DNA of 64,000 nt from positions 294,171-358,170 of the forward strand of contig NZ_QXQA01000004.1 of assembly GCF_003583765.1 (NCBI RefSeq), written 5' to 3'. Position 1 is the first letter of the stretch. The number at the start of each line of letters is the position of its first letter. Below, in pieces: positions 50,413 to 59,617 of the stretch. Source of the DNA: Paenibacillus nanensis. GTDB lineage: Bacteria; Bacillota; Bacilli; Paenibacillales; Paenibacillaceae. The position numbers and the translations under genes are program-made. The notes beneath the pieces were generated by a model. The model had not been told where the DNA came from. It worked only from the letters and a program-made list of their open reading frames with translations, and did no database searches.

Positions 50413-51372
50413 TTGAAGCGTTCGGACAGGCTTATGGCCATACTTATTGCGCTGCAGCATCGTTCTGAGACGGCGCAAGCATTAGCGGAGAAGCTTGAAG
50501 TATCTAAACGCACGATCCTAAGGGATATGCAGGCGCTGTCTGAGATCGGGATTCCGCTGTACGCCGTTCCGGGTCCATCGGGCGGATTCCGCTTGATGGA
50601 CGGATATAAGCTGCCGCCGCTCCACTTCGACGCGAAGGAAGCGTTCGCGATATTGTTCGCCTTGGACGCCGTTACAAAGCTGACAGACACGCCGTTCCAC
50701 CAAGCGCGATGGACGGTTGCCGACAAGATCAGAGCTTGTCTTCCTCAGTCTGTACTTCAGCAGGTGGAGCCGATGCTGGAGCATATTGAAATCGATATTC
50801 CGGATCGTCCGCAAAGAACGCCGCTCCTCAACCAGCTGCTCGATCATGCCGCAAGCTCTCGATGGATTCGCGCGTATTACCGGTCGGAGCGCAAGCAGCG
50901 CTGGATAACCATAAAGCCGATAAAAGTGTATACGGCGCATGGTTTCTGGTATTGCGAAGCCTACTCGCCCGAGCATAGGGAGAATCGCACGTTCCGAGCG
51001 GATCGTTTCACGCAGATCGAGCATGCGGCGAAGCCCGACGAAGCCATTCTGCAGCAGGTAGCGGGAGAGACTGGTCATGCCGCGGCAGATATCCCGGTAG
51101 TCGCCCGACTGTCTTATCGAGGGGCGCTTCTCGCTGAGCAGGATCCGCATGTCGGCCATCAGGTGAGGCAGATCGACGATGAGGAGTGGGAGCTCGCCTT
51201 CACTTGCCCGTCCAGCGAATGGAATTGGGCCATCAAGTTCTTCTACGCGCTGGGAACGGATGCCATGGTGCTTGAGCCATTAGAGCTGCGCGATGAATTG
51301 TACAAACAGGGATTAAGCTTGACCGAGCGTTATGCAAGTAAGCCTTCCGAAACTAGGATAACAGGAGGATAA
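50413..51372 (+). CDS. WYL-domain transcriptional regulator
   Basis: 319 aa from TTG 50413 after GGAGGA. An N-terminal HTH_11 (MAILIALQHRSETAQALAEK; LEVSKRTILRDMQALSEIGI), then a WYL ligand domain (WITIKPIKVYTAHGFWYCEA) and a C-terminal extension ending PSETRITGG. YafY-like regulators respond to nucleic acid or small ligands. The neighbour gene 5 bp downstream is probably in the same operon. Confidence 0.9.
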   Translation: MKRSDRLMAILIALQHRSETAQALAEKLEVSKRTILRDMQALSEIGIPLYAVPGPSGGFRLMDGYKLPPLHFDAKEAFAILFALDAVTKLTDTPFHQARWTVADKIRACLPQSVLQQVEPMLEHIEIDIPDRPQRTPLLNQLLDHAASSRWIRAYYRSERKQRWITIKPIKVYTAHGFWYCEAYSPEHRENRTFRADRFTQIEHAAKPDEAILQQVAGETGHAAADIPVVARLSYRGALLAEQDPHVGHQVRQIDDEEWELAFTCPSSEWNWAIKFFYALGTDAMVLEPLELRDELYKQGLSLTERYASKPSETRITGG

Positions 51373-51377
51373 GGGAT

Positions 51378-52262
51378 ATGGTGCAATCGAATGTTTTGGA
51401 ACAGGCTAGAGCATTTATTTATAGTAATGCGAGATTGCTCGACCGGAAGCGGTTCGAATATTTGTTCGAAGGCGGTTCGAAGGAAGAGGTGCTGCGCGCG
51501 CTAAAAGCCTATCAGAATGATGACGGCGGCTTCGGAAACGCACTGGAGCCCGATATTCGATGCCCCAATAGCCAGCCGGTGCCAACCGAATACGCGCTTT
51601 ACGTCATGTCCGAGCTTGATTGTTTTGATGCAGATATTTTAAACGGTATTATTAGGTATCTAAAAGCCATTGCTGTACCAGGGGGAGGGTTTCCGCTGGC
51701 GTATCGGAGCCTGCAGCAATATCCGCATGCGCCATGGTGGAAGATCGAGGACGACGGCGCCGCATCCATAAATCCGACAGGCCAAATTATGGGATATTTG
51801 CTGAAGCAAAAGACGAGGAACGATTTCGTAGAGGAAGAGTGGTTCAAGCGTAGTCTGAATTTTGTGAAAAAGACGATGGAGCAAGGCACTCCCGCCGGTT
51901 ATCATGACGGTATACAGTGGATTACGTTTTTGGAGCACGCTCCTGAGAGCTATCGCAGCATTGACACGAAACGCCGATTTGACGAATGGCTTGCGAGCCC
52001 AGGTGTAATCGAAAGAAATCCGCATGCAGAAGGCTATGTTCATAAAGTGCTGGATTGGGTCACCGGTCCACAGAGCTATGCCGCACAATTCGTAACGGAA
52101 GCTGAAATCGAAGAGCATTTGTCGGCATTGATTGCCGAGCAAGAGGGGGACGGCGGCTGGCCAATCAACTTCCCTGCCGTAAGTTCGCTTGGCGAATTAG
52201 AATGGCGAGGGTCATTGACCGTCGAAAGGCTAAAAACGCTAAGAGCATTTGGCAAGCTTTAA
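51378..52262 (+). CDS. Prenyltransferase/squalene-cyclase-like repeat protein
   Basis: 294 aa. ATG 51378 after AGGAGG. Alpha-alpha barrel repeats with QW-like motifs: YQNDDGGFGNALEPD near 50, PGGGFPLAYRSL near 95, EGDGGWPINFP near 255. The fold is that of squalene cyclases and prenyltransferases, but the catalytic DxDD motif is not visible, so the role is unknown. Coupled to the WYL regulator. Confidence 0.82.
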   Translation: MVQSNVLEQARAFIYSNARLLDRKRFEYLFEGGSKEEVLRALKAYQNDDGGFGNALEPDIRCPNSQPVPTEYALYVMSELDCFDADILNGIIRYLKAIAVPGGGFPLAYRSLQQYPHAPWWKIEDDGAASINPTGQIMGYLLKQKTRNDFVEEEWFKRSLNFVKKTMEQGTPAGYHDGIQWITFLEHAPESYRSIDTKRRFDEWLASPGVIERNPHAEGYVHKVLDWVTGPQSYAAQFVTEAEIEEHLSALIAEQEGDGGWPINFPAVSSLGELEWRGSLTVERLKTLRAFGKL

Positions 52263-52376
52263 CGATCCAAAATCTGCAAACTTTCATCGAAATCCTGCAT
52301 TAACGTACAACCGGTTCTCTATTAGAATGATGCCAATAGAAAGCTTGCGCGCAATGAAATTAGAGGAGATGAGCCT

Positions 52377-52904
52377 ATGGATTTCAGGTACCCGATTGGA
52401 AAGTTTGCACATAATGGCGACATTACAGCCGATCAAAGACAAGCATGGATTCAAGACCTCGAGGAGCTTCCCGGTCTGCTGCGCCAAGCGGTTGATGGGT
52501 TAACGGAAGAGCAGCTTGCCGCACCTTACCGTGATGGCGGATGGACGATTCGCCAAGTCGTTCACCATGTGGCGGACAGTCATATGCACAGCTATATCCG
52601 GTTTAAGCTGGCTTTGACAGAAGAGAACCCAACAATTAAGCCTTATGAAGAAGGGCTGTGGGCCGAGCTGTCCGATACGGACGAAGAGCCGGTAGAAACC
52701 TCGCTTCAGTTGCTGGACGCTTTGCACCGCAGATGGGTAACTCTTCTTCGTTCCATGACAGAGGAGCAGTTCAGCCGCACATTTTATCATCCTGGGTCGC
52801 AAACGAGCATCCGGCTTGATCGAAATATCGGCCTCTATTCTTGGCACGGAAAGCATCATCTCGCGCATATTACAGGCTTGAAAAGCCGAATGAACTGGAC
52901 ATAA
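52377..52904 (+). CDS. BstA/YfiT-like DinB-fold metal hydrolase
   Basis: 175 aa. ATG 52377 after GAGGAG. YPIGKF at the start and the metal site pair VVHHVADSHMHSYIRFKLAL and LYSWHGKHHLAHITGLK are characteristic of B. subtilis YfiT and bacillithiol-S-transferase-like proteins. Binds nickel or zinc. Third DinB-fold gene. Confidence 0.93.
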   Translation: MDFRYPIGKFAHNGDITADQRQAWIQDLEELPGLLRQAVDGLTEEQLAAPYRDGGWTIRQVVHHVADSHMHSYIRFKLALTEENPTIKPYEEGLWAELSDTDEEPVETSLQLLDALHRRWVTLLRSMTEEQFSRTFYHPGSQTSIRLDRNIGLYSWHGKHHLAHITGLKSRMNWT

Positions 52905-52975
52905 CGACCTAAGAGGGGGAGACCGTTAGAGGGCTCCTCCTCTTGTTTATTTCGAGGGTGGGGAAGAGACTCTCC

Positions 52976-54187
52976 TTATGTTCTTGGAGGTTCCCCGGGG
53001 TGCGAGTAGCCCGGATATTTGACAACCGGCCATTTCTCTTTACGAAGACGGGAAATAAAGTCTGCGTCTACGTTCAAATTGCTTTCTACAAGCGCATGCG
53101 GCGTTAATGCCAGCCACTGGTTAAGCGATACATCGGCGAAACGGTCGCTTTTGAACATTTCCAGAAACCATAACGTCTCCGTGCCCGTGTTCTGAATATA
53201 GTGACCGAACGCAAAGGGGACATAGCCGACATCTCCCGCTCTAACATCAAAGGTTCGTGCATTTCCTTCCGCTCCGAACACGGTCATGCGTCCTTGCCCG
53301 GTCAAATAATATTGCCATTCATCATTGTTCGGATGCCAATGCAATTCCCGCATAGCCCCCGGTTCGATTTCGACTAACGCGGCGGCAATCGTTTTTGAAA
53401 TCGGGAAGACGGTGGAATCCACAATGCGGACGCTTCCCCCCGGTGTGCGGATCGGAGCTTGAGCGAGAAGCTCATACTTGAAGGAAAGAGGGACATGCCC
53501 ATACGGCGACTCTACGGATTGAGTGGGCAGCGGTCCCGGAACAGGCGCCTGATAAATGTACACCTGCTCCTTCGGAATGTTGGCAAATGCGGCTTCGGGC
53601 ACGCCGAAATTAGCGGATAACACGTCCTTCGGCGTATGGGCGAACCAGTCTGATAGCGAAAGCGTATTGAGATCGGAGAAGGTTCCGTCATCGAACACAA
53701 GCAGAAACTCGCAGCCTTCCTCCAAGCCCTGAATCGAGTGGGGAATACCCGGCGGGAAATACCAAAGATCGCCGGGTCCCACATCGGCGATGAAGTTACG
53801 GCCGGATTGATCCACCGCCGTAATTCGCGCGCGACCAACGAGCATGTACGACCATTCCGCTTGCTGATGCCAATGCAGCTCGCGCACGCCTCCTGGCGTC
53901 AAGCTCATATTGACTCCTGCGAGCGTGGTGGCGATCGGAAGCTCCCGAACGGTAATTTCTCTTGACCAGCCTCCATGATTCAGCTGCATATGCGTATCCG
54001 AGAAAGAGAATCGAAGATTCGGAATGAGACCGTTATCCGTTTTCGGCGGGACAAGCATATCCGGATTTTGCAAGTCGCGGAGCACATCGCGCGGTCCACG
54101 GTCGACTCCGCCCATGCCATCGCTGCGTATGGGCTGAGGAACGTTCACATGCGGGCGATTGCCGCTGCTCTCATGGTTTTGTGACAT
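52976..54187 (-). CDS. Oxalate-decarboxylase-like bicupin with an unusual lid
   Basis: 403 aa from ATG 54187. Two Mn cupins: site I His105, His107, Glu111, His150; site II His283, His285, Glu290, His329. Both match B. subtilis OxdC, and the second-site Glu of OxdC (E333) is kept in WFLEMF. The flexible lid that carries the catalytic Glu162 in OxdC (SENS) reads SDLN here (S171-N174), so the Glu is an Asp and the lid is more hydrophobic. Catalysis may be altered. No signal peptide. Confidence 0.9.
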   Translation of the reverse strand: MSQNHESSGNRPHVNVPQPIRSDGMGGVDRGPRDVLRDLQNPDMLVPPKTDNGLIPNLRFSFSDTHMQLNHGGWSREITVRELPIATTLAGVNMSLTPGGVRELHWHQQAEWSYMLVGRARITAVDQSGRNFIADVGPGDLWYFPPGIPHSIQGLEEGCEFLLVFDDGTFSDLNTLSLSDWFAHTPKDVLSANFGVPEAAFANIPKEQVYIYQAPVPGPLPTQSVESPYGHVPLSFKYELLAQAPIRTPGGSVRIVDSTVFPISKTIAAALVEIEPGAMRELHWHPNNDEWQYYLTGQGRMTVFGAEGNARTFDVRAGDVGYVPFAFGHYIQNTGTETLWFLEMFKSDRFADVSLNQWLALTPHALVESNLNVDADFISRLRKEKWPVVKYPGYSHPGEPPRT

Positions 54188-54330
54188 CTTGTTACCTCCT
54201 AAACACCGAAATTCCAAAAGCCGACGAAACCTCAAACTCCTGCTTCCGTATGGTTATGAAAGGGAATGGTGAAATAGACGCGTTAGGGAAGGATTTGATC
54301 CGAGCGTTTAATAGAGGAGTGGGGAAAAGG

Positions 54331-54768
54331 ATGAAACGATTGTTTGTATGGTTAATGGCTGTAACGCTAATGGTTGCCCCTGGATGCGGCATTTTGGAGG
54401 AAGTCAACCAAGGAGTCAGCTTTGCGACGGAAACGACCGAATATATGAACAGCTTGACCGAATTTGGACAAGAAATGAACGGGATGGCCGAGCAAGCGCT
54501 CACTGACCTTACTGCCCAGGCCAATCTGGTGGAGAGGCTGGAGCAATTGAAGGAGCAGATCGTCAACTATGACGCGCTGCAGGTTCCGGATTACGCGAAG
54601 GATCTGCATGCTTCGATCGTCTCCTATAACGAGCAGCTGCAGCAAGGAATCGATCAGGCGCTTGCCAATATCGAGGCGGGGAAGGCAGCCTTCGAGTCGA
54701 CCGGCATCCCTGATACCGTCAGTCAAATCAATGAGCTCCTGGATCAGCTGAACAGCTTAGCTCCATAA
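54331..54768 (+). CDS. DUF6376-like lipoprotein
   Basis: 145 aa from ATG 54331 after GGAAAAGG. Signal and lipobox MAVTLMVAPGCG. The mature part is a helical acidic chain (SLTEFGQEMNGMAEQALTDL, then LEQLKEQIVNYDALQVPDYA), resembling DUF6376 lipoproteins. Anchored at the outer membrane leaflet, function unknown. Confidence 0.78.
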   Translation: MKRLFVWLMAVTLMVAPGCGILEEVNQGVSFATETTEYMNSLTEFGQEMNGMAEQALTDLTAQANLVERLEQLKEQIVNYDALQVPDYAKDLHASIVSYNEQLQQGIDQALANIEAGKAAFESTGIPDTVSQINELLDQLNSLAP

Positions 54769-54778
54769 GGGAAGTCAC

Positions 54779-54833
54779 AAGGACTCCATGCGAGAACGCA
54801 TAAGGACTCCATGCGAGAACGCATGGAGTCCTT
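54779..54833 (+). terminator. Terminator with a 23-bp tandem duplication of its 5' arm
   Basis: The hairpin proper is 54802-54815 (AAGGACTCCATGCG) with 54820-54833, 14 perfect pairs. The 23 bp before it (54779-54801) are an exact copy of 54802-54824, so the 3' arm can pair with either copy's 5' part. Only a short T run follows. Confidence 0.75.
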
Positions 54834-54929
54834 GTCGCTTTCGCATAATTGCTATTGCCTTGCCAACCCGTCGAAGGTACAATGTGTGAGGGATTTATCG
54901 CTTAATCGAATCAAGGAGAGTGCAACGGT

Positions 54930-56114
54930 TTGTCATCATCGTCTATCGCTTCGGCTTCGCTTTCTACCAATTATCGTTTGATTACATTGCTGCTTGTTGT
55001 CATCGTTGCGGGCATGAGCCAAGGTCTCCTGCTGCCGCTGCTATCGATCTTATTGGAGGATGCGGGCGTATCGTCCGATATGAACGGCATCAATTCGGCG
55101 GCAATGTATATCGGTATTTTTTGCACGATGTTTTTCGTTGAGAAGCCGGTCATACGTTTTGGGTACAAAAAAGTTATCGTAGCAGGTGTAGCCCTCGTTA
55201 CCCTATCAACGCTTCTCTTCCCATTCACGCAATCGCTTGCGGTGTGGTTTGTGCTTCGGATGCTCGTCGGAATAGGCGACAGCTCGCTCCATTATGCGAC
55301 GCAGCTCTGGATTGTCAGTTCGAGCCCGCCGGACCGCAGAGGACGGTTCATCTCCTTGTACGGCATGTCATACGGGATCGGCTTCAGTATCGGACCGCTC
55401 GGTATCAATCTGCTGCCGCTTGGACGAGCCGTGCCGTTTCTGGCTAGCGCGCTGTTCTTCGCGATTGTGCTCCTGCTCGTGCTGCGGATTCGCAATGAAT
55501 GGCCGGAAAGAACAGAGAAGGGGGAAGCAACGGAAAATCGATTTTTCCGAACCTATCGAATCGCCTGGTTTGTGCTTATTCCGGGCTTCCTCTATGGATT
55601 GATGGAATCCTCGATGAACAGCAATTTCCCGCTTTACGGGCTGCGGATCGACCTGAGCCAGCACTGGATTTCGCTGCTGCTGCTGTCATTTGGGGTAGGG
55701 AGTCTTATTCTTCAGCTCCCGCTCGGGATATGGAGCGACCGCATCGGACGGAAACCGATTCTAATCGCTTGCGGGATTGTCGGGTCCATCGCTTTCTTGC
55801 TGATTCCAGCCGCCGGCGGACAGCTTTGGCTGCTGTTCCTGCTGTTCATTATCGCCGGAGGCGTCGTAGGCTCCTTTTATTCGCTCGGACTAGCTTACGC
55901 GGCGGATCTGCTGCCGAAAGCTATACTTCCCGCCGCGAACGTGATCGCCTCGATCCATTTCAGCATCGGGAGTATATTAGGCCCATCGCTAGGCGGATAT
56001 GGCATTCGCTATCTTTCCATTCATAGCATATTCCTATTTCTCGGTGCGGCATTTCTATTATTTGCGCTGCTTGGATTTGTGTTTCGGCCGAAACAAACGC
56101 TACAATCTTCTTAA
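54930..56114 (+). CDS. MFS transporter
   Basis: 394 aa. TTG 54930 nine nt after AAGGAGAG. Twelve predicted helices; motif A-like IWSDRIGRKPIL in the second half. LVVIVAGMSQGLLLPLLSIL opens helix 1. Looks like a YcxA/drug-type exporter, substrate unknown. Confidence 0.9.
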   Translation: MSSSSIASASLSTNYRLITLLLVVIVAGMSQGLLLPLLSILLEDAGVSSDMNGINSAAMYIGIFCTMFFVEKPVIRFGYKKVIVAGVALVTLSTLLFPFTQSLAVWFVLRMLVGIGDSSLHYATQLWIVSSSPPDRRGRFISLYGMSYGIGFSIGPLGINLLPLGRAVPFLASALFFAIVLLLVLRIRNEWPERTEKGEATENRFFRTYRIAWFVLIPGFLYGLMESSMNSNFPLYGLRIDLSQHWISLLLLSFGVGSLILQLPLGIWSDRIGRKPILIACGIVGSIAFLLIPAAGGQLWLLFLLFIIAGGVVGSFYSLGLAYAADLLPKAILPAANVIASIHFSIGSILGPSLGGYGIRYLSIHSIFLFLGAAFLLFALLGFVFRPKQTLQSS

Positions 56115-56139
56115 GTTTATTGGAGGAGGAATGCCGTAG

Positions 56140-56331
56140 ATGGCAGACACGGATTTTCCAAAAACATCAAAGCCGGCTGAGCGAGCCCTTATTAACGCCG
56201 GTTATACGAAGCTTGAGCAGCTGGCCGGCGTCAGCGAGAAGGAATTGTTGAGGCTGCATGGGATGGGGCCAAAAGCGATTCGCATTTTAAAGGAAGCGCT
56301 TGGAGAGCGCGGCATGACGTTCCTGCCGTAA
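56140..56331 (+). CDS. Small helix-hairpin-helix DNA-binding protein
   Basis: 63 aa. ATG after GGAGGAGG. TKLEQLAGVSEKELLRLHGM, then GPKAIRILKEAL, is a complete HhH motif, as in the alpha-CTD and small DNA-binding proteins of Bacilli. Downstream of MFS by 25 bp. Confidence 0.88.
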   Translation: MADTDFPKTSKPAERALINAGYTKLEQLAGVSEKELLRLHGMGPKAIRILKEALGERGMTFLP

Positions 56332-56343
56332 GCTATCGTAAAG

Positions 56344-56374
56344 AAACCACCTTCAATTTGAAGGTGGTTTTTTG
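56344..56374 (+). terminator. Terminator of the HhH gene
   Basis: AAACCACCTTCAA pairs with TTGAAGGTGGTTT, then T's. Confidence 0.9.
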
Positions 56375-56438
56375 CTCCACTACTGAGACTTGGCTAAGAG
56401 GTCCGGGCAGGAAAGCGGATATACGTTTCCCATAAAAC

Positions 56439-56477
56439 AACACCCTGCGGCAGACTTGAAGTCCGCTGCAGGGTGTT
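56439..56477 (-). terminator. Terminator of the FMN reductase gene
   Basis: AACACCCTGC...GCAGGGTGTT, with TTGTTTT on the minus strand. Confidence 0.8.
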
Positions 56478-56486
56478 TCCTTTGGT

Positions 56487-57029
56487 TTACGATCTTAACG
56501 TTTTTAAAGCGCCGCTCCATGCCAATACTTGATCCAGCATACCGTTGACGTTCGTAAGATGTAGATCGGCCGGTTTAAAAACGGTACCGTTCTCGAAATC
56601 TGTAAATAACGACAGGGCAGGATGAACCCGGACGTCGGCTACGGACAGTTCGCCTAAAATCCCTCTCAGATGCTCTGCTGCGCGAGCGCCTCCCACAGAG
56701 CCGTAGCTAACAATGCCGGCAGCCTTATTATTCCAAGCTTCTCTCGCATAATCAAGAGCATTTTTCAGGGCGCCTGTAATGCTGTGATTGTACTCCTGCA
56801 CAATAAAGACGAAGCCGTCCAAGCTTTCCAGCTTTTTGTTCCAAGCAGCCGCCTGTTCTGACGCATCCACTTCCCCGAACAGCGGAAGCTTGTAATCGGC
56901 GATGTCGACGATTTCGTAATTGGCATCTCCGCGTTTATCCGCAATCCCTTTGACCCATTCGCCAACCTGCGGGCTTACACGTCCTTGGCGGGTGCTGCCC
57001 AAAATAATCCCGATGTTCAATTTACTCAT
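56487..57029 (-). CDS. NADPH-dependent FMN reductase
   Basis: 180 aa. ATG 57029 behind AGGAGGAAG. IGIILGSTRQGRVSPQVGEW binds the FMN phosphate; VQEYNHSITGALKNALDYAR is the second loop. Flavodoxin-fold quinone or azo reductase (YhdA/SsuE type). Single gene. Confidence 0.93.
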   Translation of the reverse strand: MSKLNIGIILGSTRQGRVSPQVGEWVKGIADKRGDANYEIVDIADYKLPLFGEVDASEQAAAWNKKLESLDGFVFIVQEYNHSITGALKNALDYAREAWNNKAAGIVSYGSVGGARAAEHLRGILGELSVADVRVHPALSLFTDFENGTVFKPADLHLTNVNGMLDQVLAWSGALKTLRS

Positions 57030-57149
57030 TACACTTCCTCCTTTAGTACGATCATTTTTCAAAACCTGTCTCAGCTTCTGTCTAATATTCTGCTTCTATA
57101 CATTTTAACAATGATTTGAAGTATTTTCCACTCGGTTGAGATGAACCCG

Positions 57150-58268
57150 TTAACGATAACGGCTTCCGTCCCATAAATAGGCGTTCATCCGTTCAACGTC
57201 GAGCTCGATCCCGATTCCTAATCCGCCCGGCACGGTTACTTCGCCGTTCACAGGCCTCAAGGGGAGCAGCTCCGTAAACGGGTTGTCCATGACATCCCAT
57301 TCGACCGGATCGATCGTATCGGGCTTCATTTTGCACCACGAGACAAGGCAGGCCTGAGCCAAAATAGCGTATAACCGAGTTAAGGCGCCGTCGTAAGCAT
57401 GCGGAGATATTCGCGCGCCAAAATTACATGCCAAATGTAAAGTGCCCCAATATTCATCCATCCCATTCAAATGGAGCAGATCGGGCGTTACGATGTCCAG
57501 CGCATGACCGGTCAGGAGAGGCAGGAAATCAGACGCGAGCTTCATATCTTCGCCTCCTGCTATCGGCAGAAACATTCTTTGGCGCAGCAAATTGTAGTTA
57601 TGCGTTTGCTCAATCGGAAGAGGTTCCTCCAGCCACAATAGATTAGACCATTGCTCAAGCAAAGGGAGGAGACGGATAGCGGTTGCGTAATCGTAGCTTC
57701 CGTTGGCGTCTAACGCCAGCTGGCCTTTTTCCCGCAGTAATGCCTGCACTTCAAGGATGTGCATCCTATCTTCCTCTAACGTTTTGCCGCCGATCTTCAC
57801 CTTGAAGGAAGAAAAGCCCGCGTTCAACGCTGCTTCAATAAGATGAAGCGAATGCTTCACCCAGTCCGAGCGTTCGGAATACGACTGAAACGAAGCGTAT
57901 AAGGGAACCTTGTCCCGCTGTTTTCCGCCCCACAGTTCGCATACGGATTTTCCAGCGCTTTTTGCAAAAATTTCCGTAAGCGCCATGCTCACAGCCGAGG
58001 CGGAGCGAGCATGCCATTTCGCTATCTGACGCACGATTTGTGTCCGGTCATTTGCGTTTTTGCCGGTCAGATAGGGGATGATCCGGTCTTCAAACCCTTT
58101 CTGTAAAGTAGGAAGCCAGTCCTCGCATTCGCCCCAGCCTTGAATGCCATCATCCGTTGTGATGCGAATGAAGAAGGCGGATCGATACGATTTGATCCCG
58201 TTTGCATCCCCATAAGGCTGGGGGATCGGGTAATAGAGCGGGAATGTTTCAATACGACGAATAAGCAA
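57150..58268 (-). CDS. Enolase-superfamily (mandelate racemase/muconate cycloisomerase-like) enzyme
   Basis: 372 aa. TTG 58268 after GGAGG. KVKIGG is the KxK base motif; LALDANGSYD gives the Asp ligand, LWLEEPLP the Glu, and GGEDMK the last metal ligand region. DISPHAYDG-type SPHAYDGAL holds a possible base. Abstracts a proton alpha to a carboxylate; the substrate is probably a sugar acid or amino acid derivative. No pathway neighbours. Confidence 0.9.
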   Translation of the reverse strand: MLIRRIETFPLYYPIPQPYGDANGIKSYRSAFFIRITTDDGIQGWGECEDWLPTLQKGFEDRIIPYLTGKNANDRTQIVRQIAKWHARSASAVSMALTEIFAKSAGKSVCELWGGKQRDKVPLYASFQSYSERSDWVKHSLHLIEAALNAGFSSFKVKIGGKTLEEDRMHILEVQALLREKGQLALDANGSYDYATAIRLLPLLEQWSNLLWLEEPLPIEQTHNYNLLRQRMFLPIAGGEDMKLASDFLPLLTGHALDIVTPDLLHLNGMDEYWGTLHLACNFGARISPHAYDGALTRLYAILAQACLVSWCKMKPDTIDPVEWDVMDNPFTELLPLRPVNGEVTVPGGLGIGIELDVERMNAYLWDGSRYR

Positions 58269-58330
58269 GAAGAGACCTCCAGAGCTGCATTTTTCTTAAT
58301 ATGCCGCGGGCGTAAGGAAGTCATTCCAAT

Positions 58331-58370
58331 AAAAAAACTCCGTTTAGTCTTTTAGCAAGACCGAACAGAG
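58331..58370 (-). terminator. Terminator of the YraQ-type permease gene
   Basis: On the minus strand CTCTGTTCGGTCTT pairs with AAGACTAAACGGAG (mismatches) and is followed by seven T. Confidence 0.7.
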
Positions 58371-58386
58371 CGTAGGGTGCGCGATA

Positions 58387-59454
58387 TTATGTCAGCCAGA
58401 TTGAACCGATTATTCCACAAACGGCACCTAGCACGATAACCGAACCTGTAACAAAGAAAAGCACCTTCAACGAAAAAGCCTTCGACACAAGCAGAACAGA
58501 AGGGAGGCTGATTGCCGGCAGCGTGATAAGAAGCGCCGACGCAGGCCCTGCTCCAGCTCCTAGGGATTGGAACGATTGAATGATCGGAATTTCAGCTGCT
58601 GTCGGGATAACAAACAATGTACCAGCTATGGCGAAAACGATGATCGCCACGATGCCTTCATTCATCCATACCGGGAACATAAAGTGCTGCAGGATGGCGA
58701 GAATGAAGACCGATGCCACATACACAGGCGCGACTTGCAGGAACATAACCGATAGGCTTTTCAGCCAGCGAAGCCCGAAAGAACGAGGCTGAGGAGGAGC
58801 CGCTTGCCGCTGACGCTCCAGAAATTTGCCCGCTTTGTCAGGATCCGCAAACCGGTTGGCGATATAGCTAACGCCAAACGTTACGATGATGCCGAAGACA
58901 AGGCGCAGAACGGTAAATTTCCATGACAGGACAAAGGTCATAAAGATAAGCGTCGCCGGATTCAAAAGCGGGTTGCCAAGCCAAAACGCAAGGCTGGCGC
59001 CTACGGATGCTTTCGATTGTTTCATCTCCGCCGCGATGGGAGCCGCGCAGCAGGTGCACATCATGCCTGGCATTGCGGAGACGCCGCCGATCAGGGTGCT
59101 TTTCATTGATTTCCGGCCGAGCAGTCTTTGCAGCCAGTTTGCAGGAAGCAAAGCTTGGATCATCGCCGCGATAATCATGCCAAGCACAGCGGCTTTCCAA
59201 ATTGCTTTAAAATATTTGATGGTGTAATCCAATGACGTTTCCCATATCGAGCCGGACACATCGCTGCCGACTCCTGTCAGTATGGAGGACCCAATGGACC
59301 GGTCATTTATGGCGATCAACGCTTTATCGTAATAAGGCCACCATTTGACATACGCCAGTCCCGCTACTGTAATAATTATAAATAGGCCTAACATCAACCA
59401 TAAGCGGCGAGGATGATGGTTCGGCTTAACAGAAGGCTCATGAGTAATCTGCAT
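58387..59454 (-). CDS. YraQ/UPF0718-type permease
   Basis: 355 aa from ATG 59454; the frame open beyond 59454 is antisense to selD and not real. Eight to ten hydrophobic segments; MPGMMCTCCAAPIAAEMK and GNPLLNPATLIFMTFVLSW are the family signature, with a Cys triplet that may bind metal or metalloid. DUF318 permeases are linked to metal or arsenic export. Divergent from selD by ~165 bp, so a role in selenium compound transport is conceivable. Confidence 0.88.
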   Translation of the reverse strand: MQITHEPSVKPNHHPRRLWLMLGLFIIITVAGLAYVKWWPYYDKALIAINDRSIGSSILTGVGSDVSGSIWETSLDYTIKYFKAIWKAAVLGMIIAAMIQALLPANWLQRLLGRKSMKSTLIGGVSAMPGMMCTCCAAPIAAEMKQSKASVGASLAFWLGNPLLNPATLIFMTFVLSWKFTVLRLVFGIIVTFGVSYIANRFADPDKAGKFLERQRQAAPPQPRSFGLRWLKSLSVMFLQVAPVYVASVFILAILQHFMFPVWMNEGIVAIIVFAIAGTLFVIPTAAEIPIIQSFQSLGAGAGPASALLITLPAISLPSVLLVSKAFSLKVLFFVTGSVIVLGAVCGIIGSIWLT

Positions 59455-59617
59455 ATTTTCCTCCGAATGTCTGAGATGAATGAGATGGAACATAACCAAT
59501 ATGAAATTATAGCACAACTCGTTAACCGTCTGTTTGAAAAAATTTGCCTTCGGCGCGATCATCATGTACGATTTTTTTATCAACCTATCTATAACGATAG
59601 AAAGAGGGACATGAATC

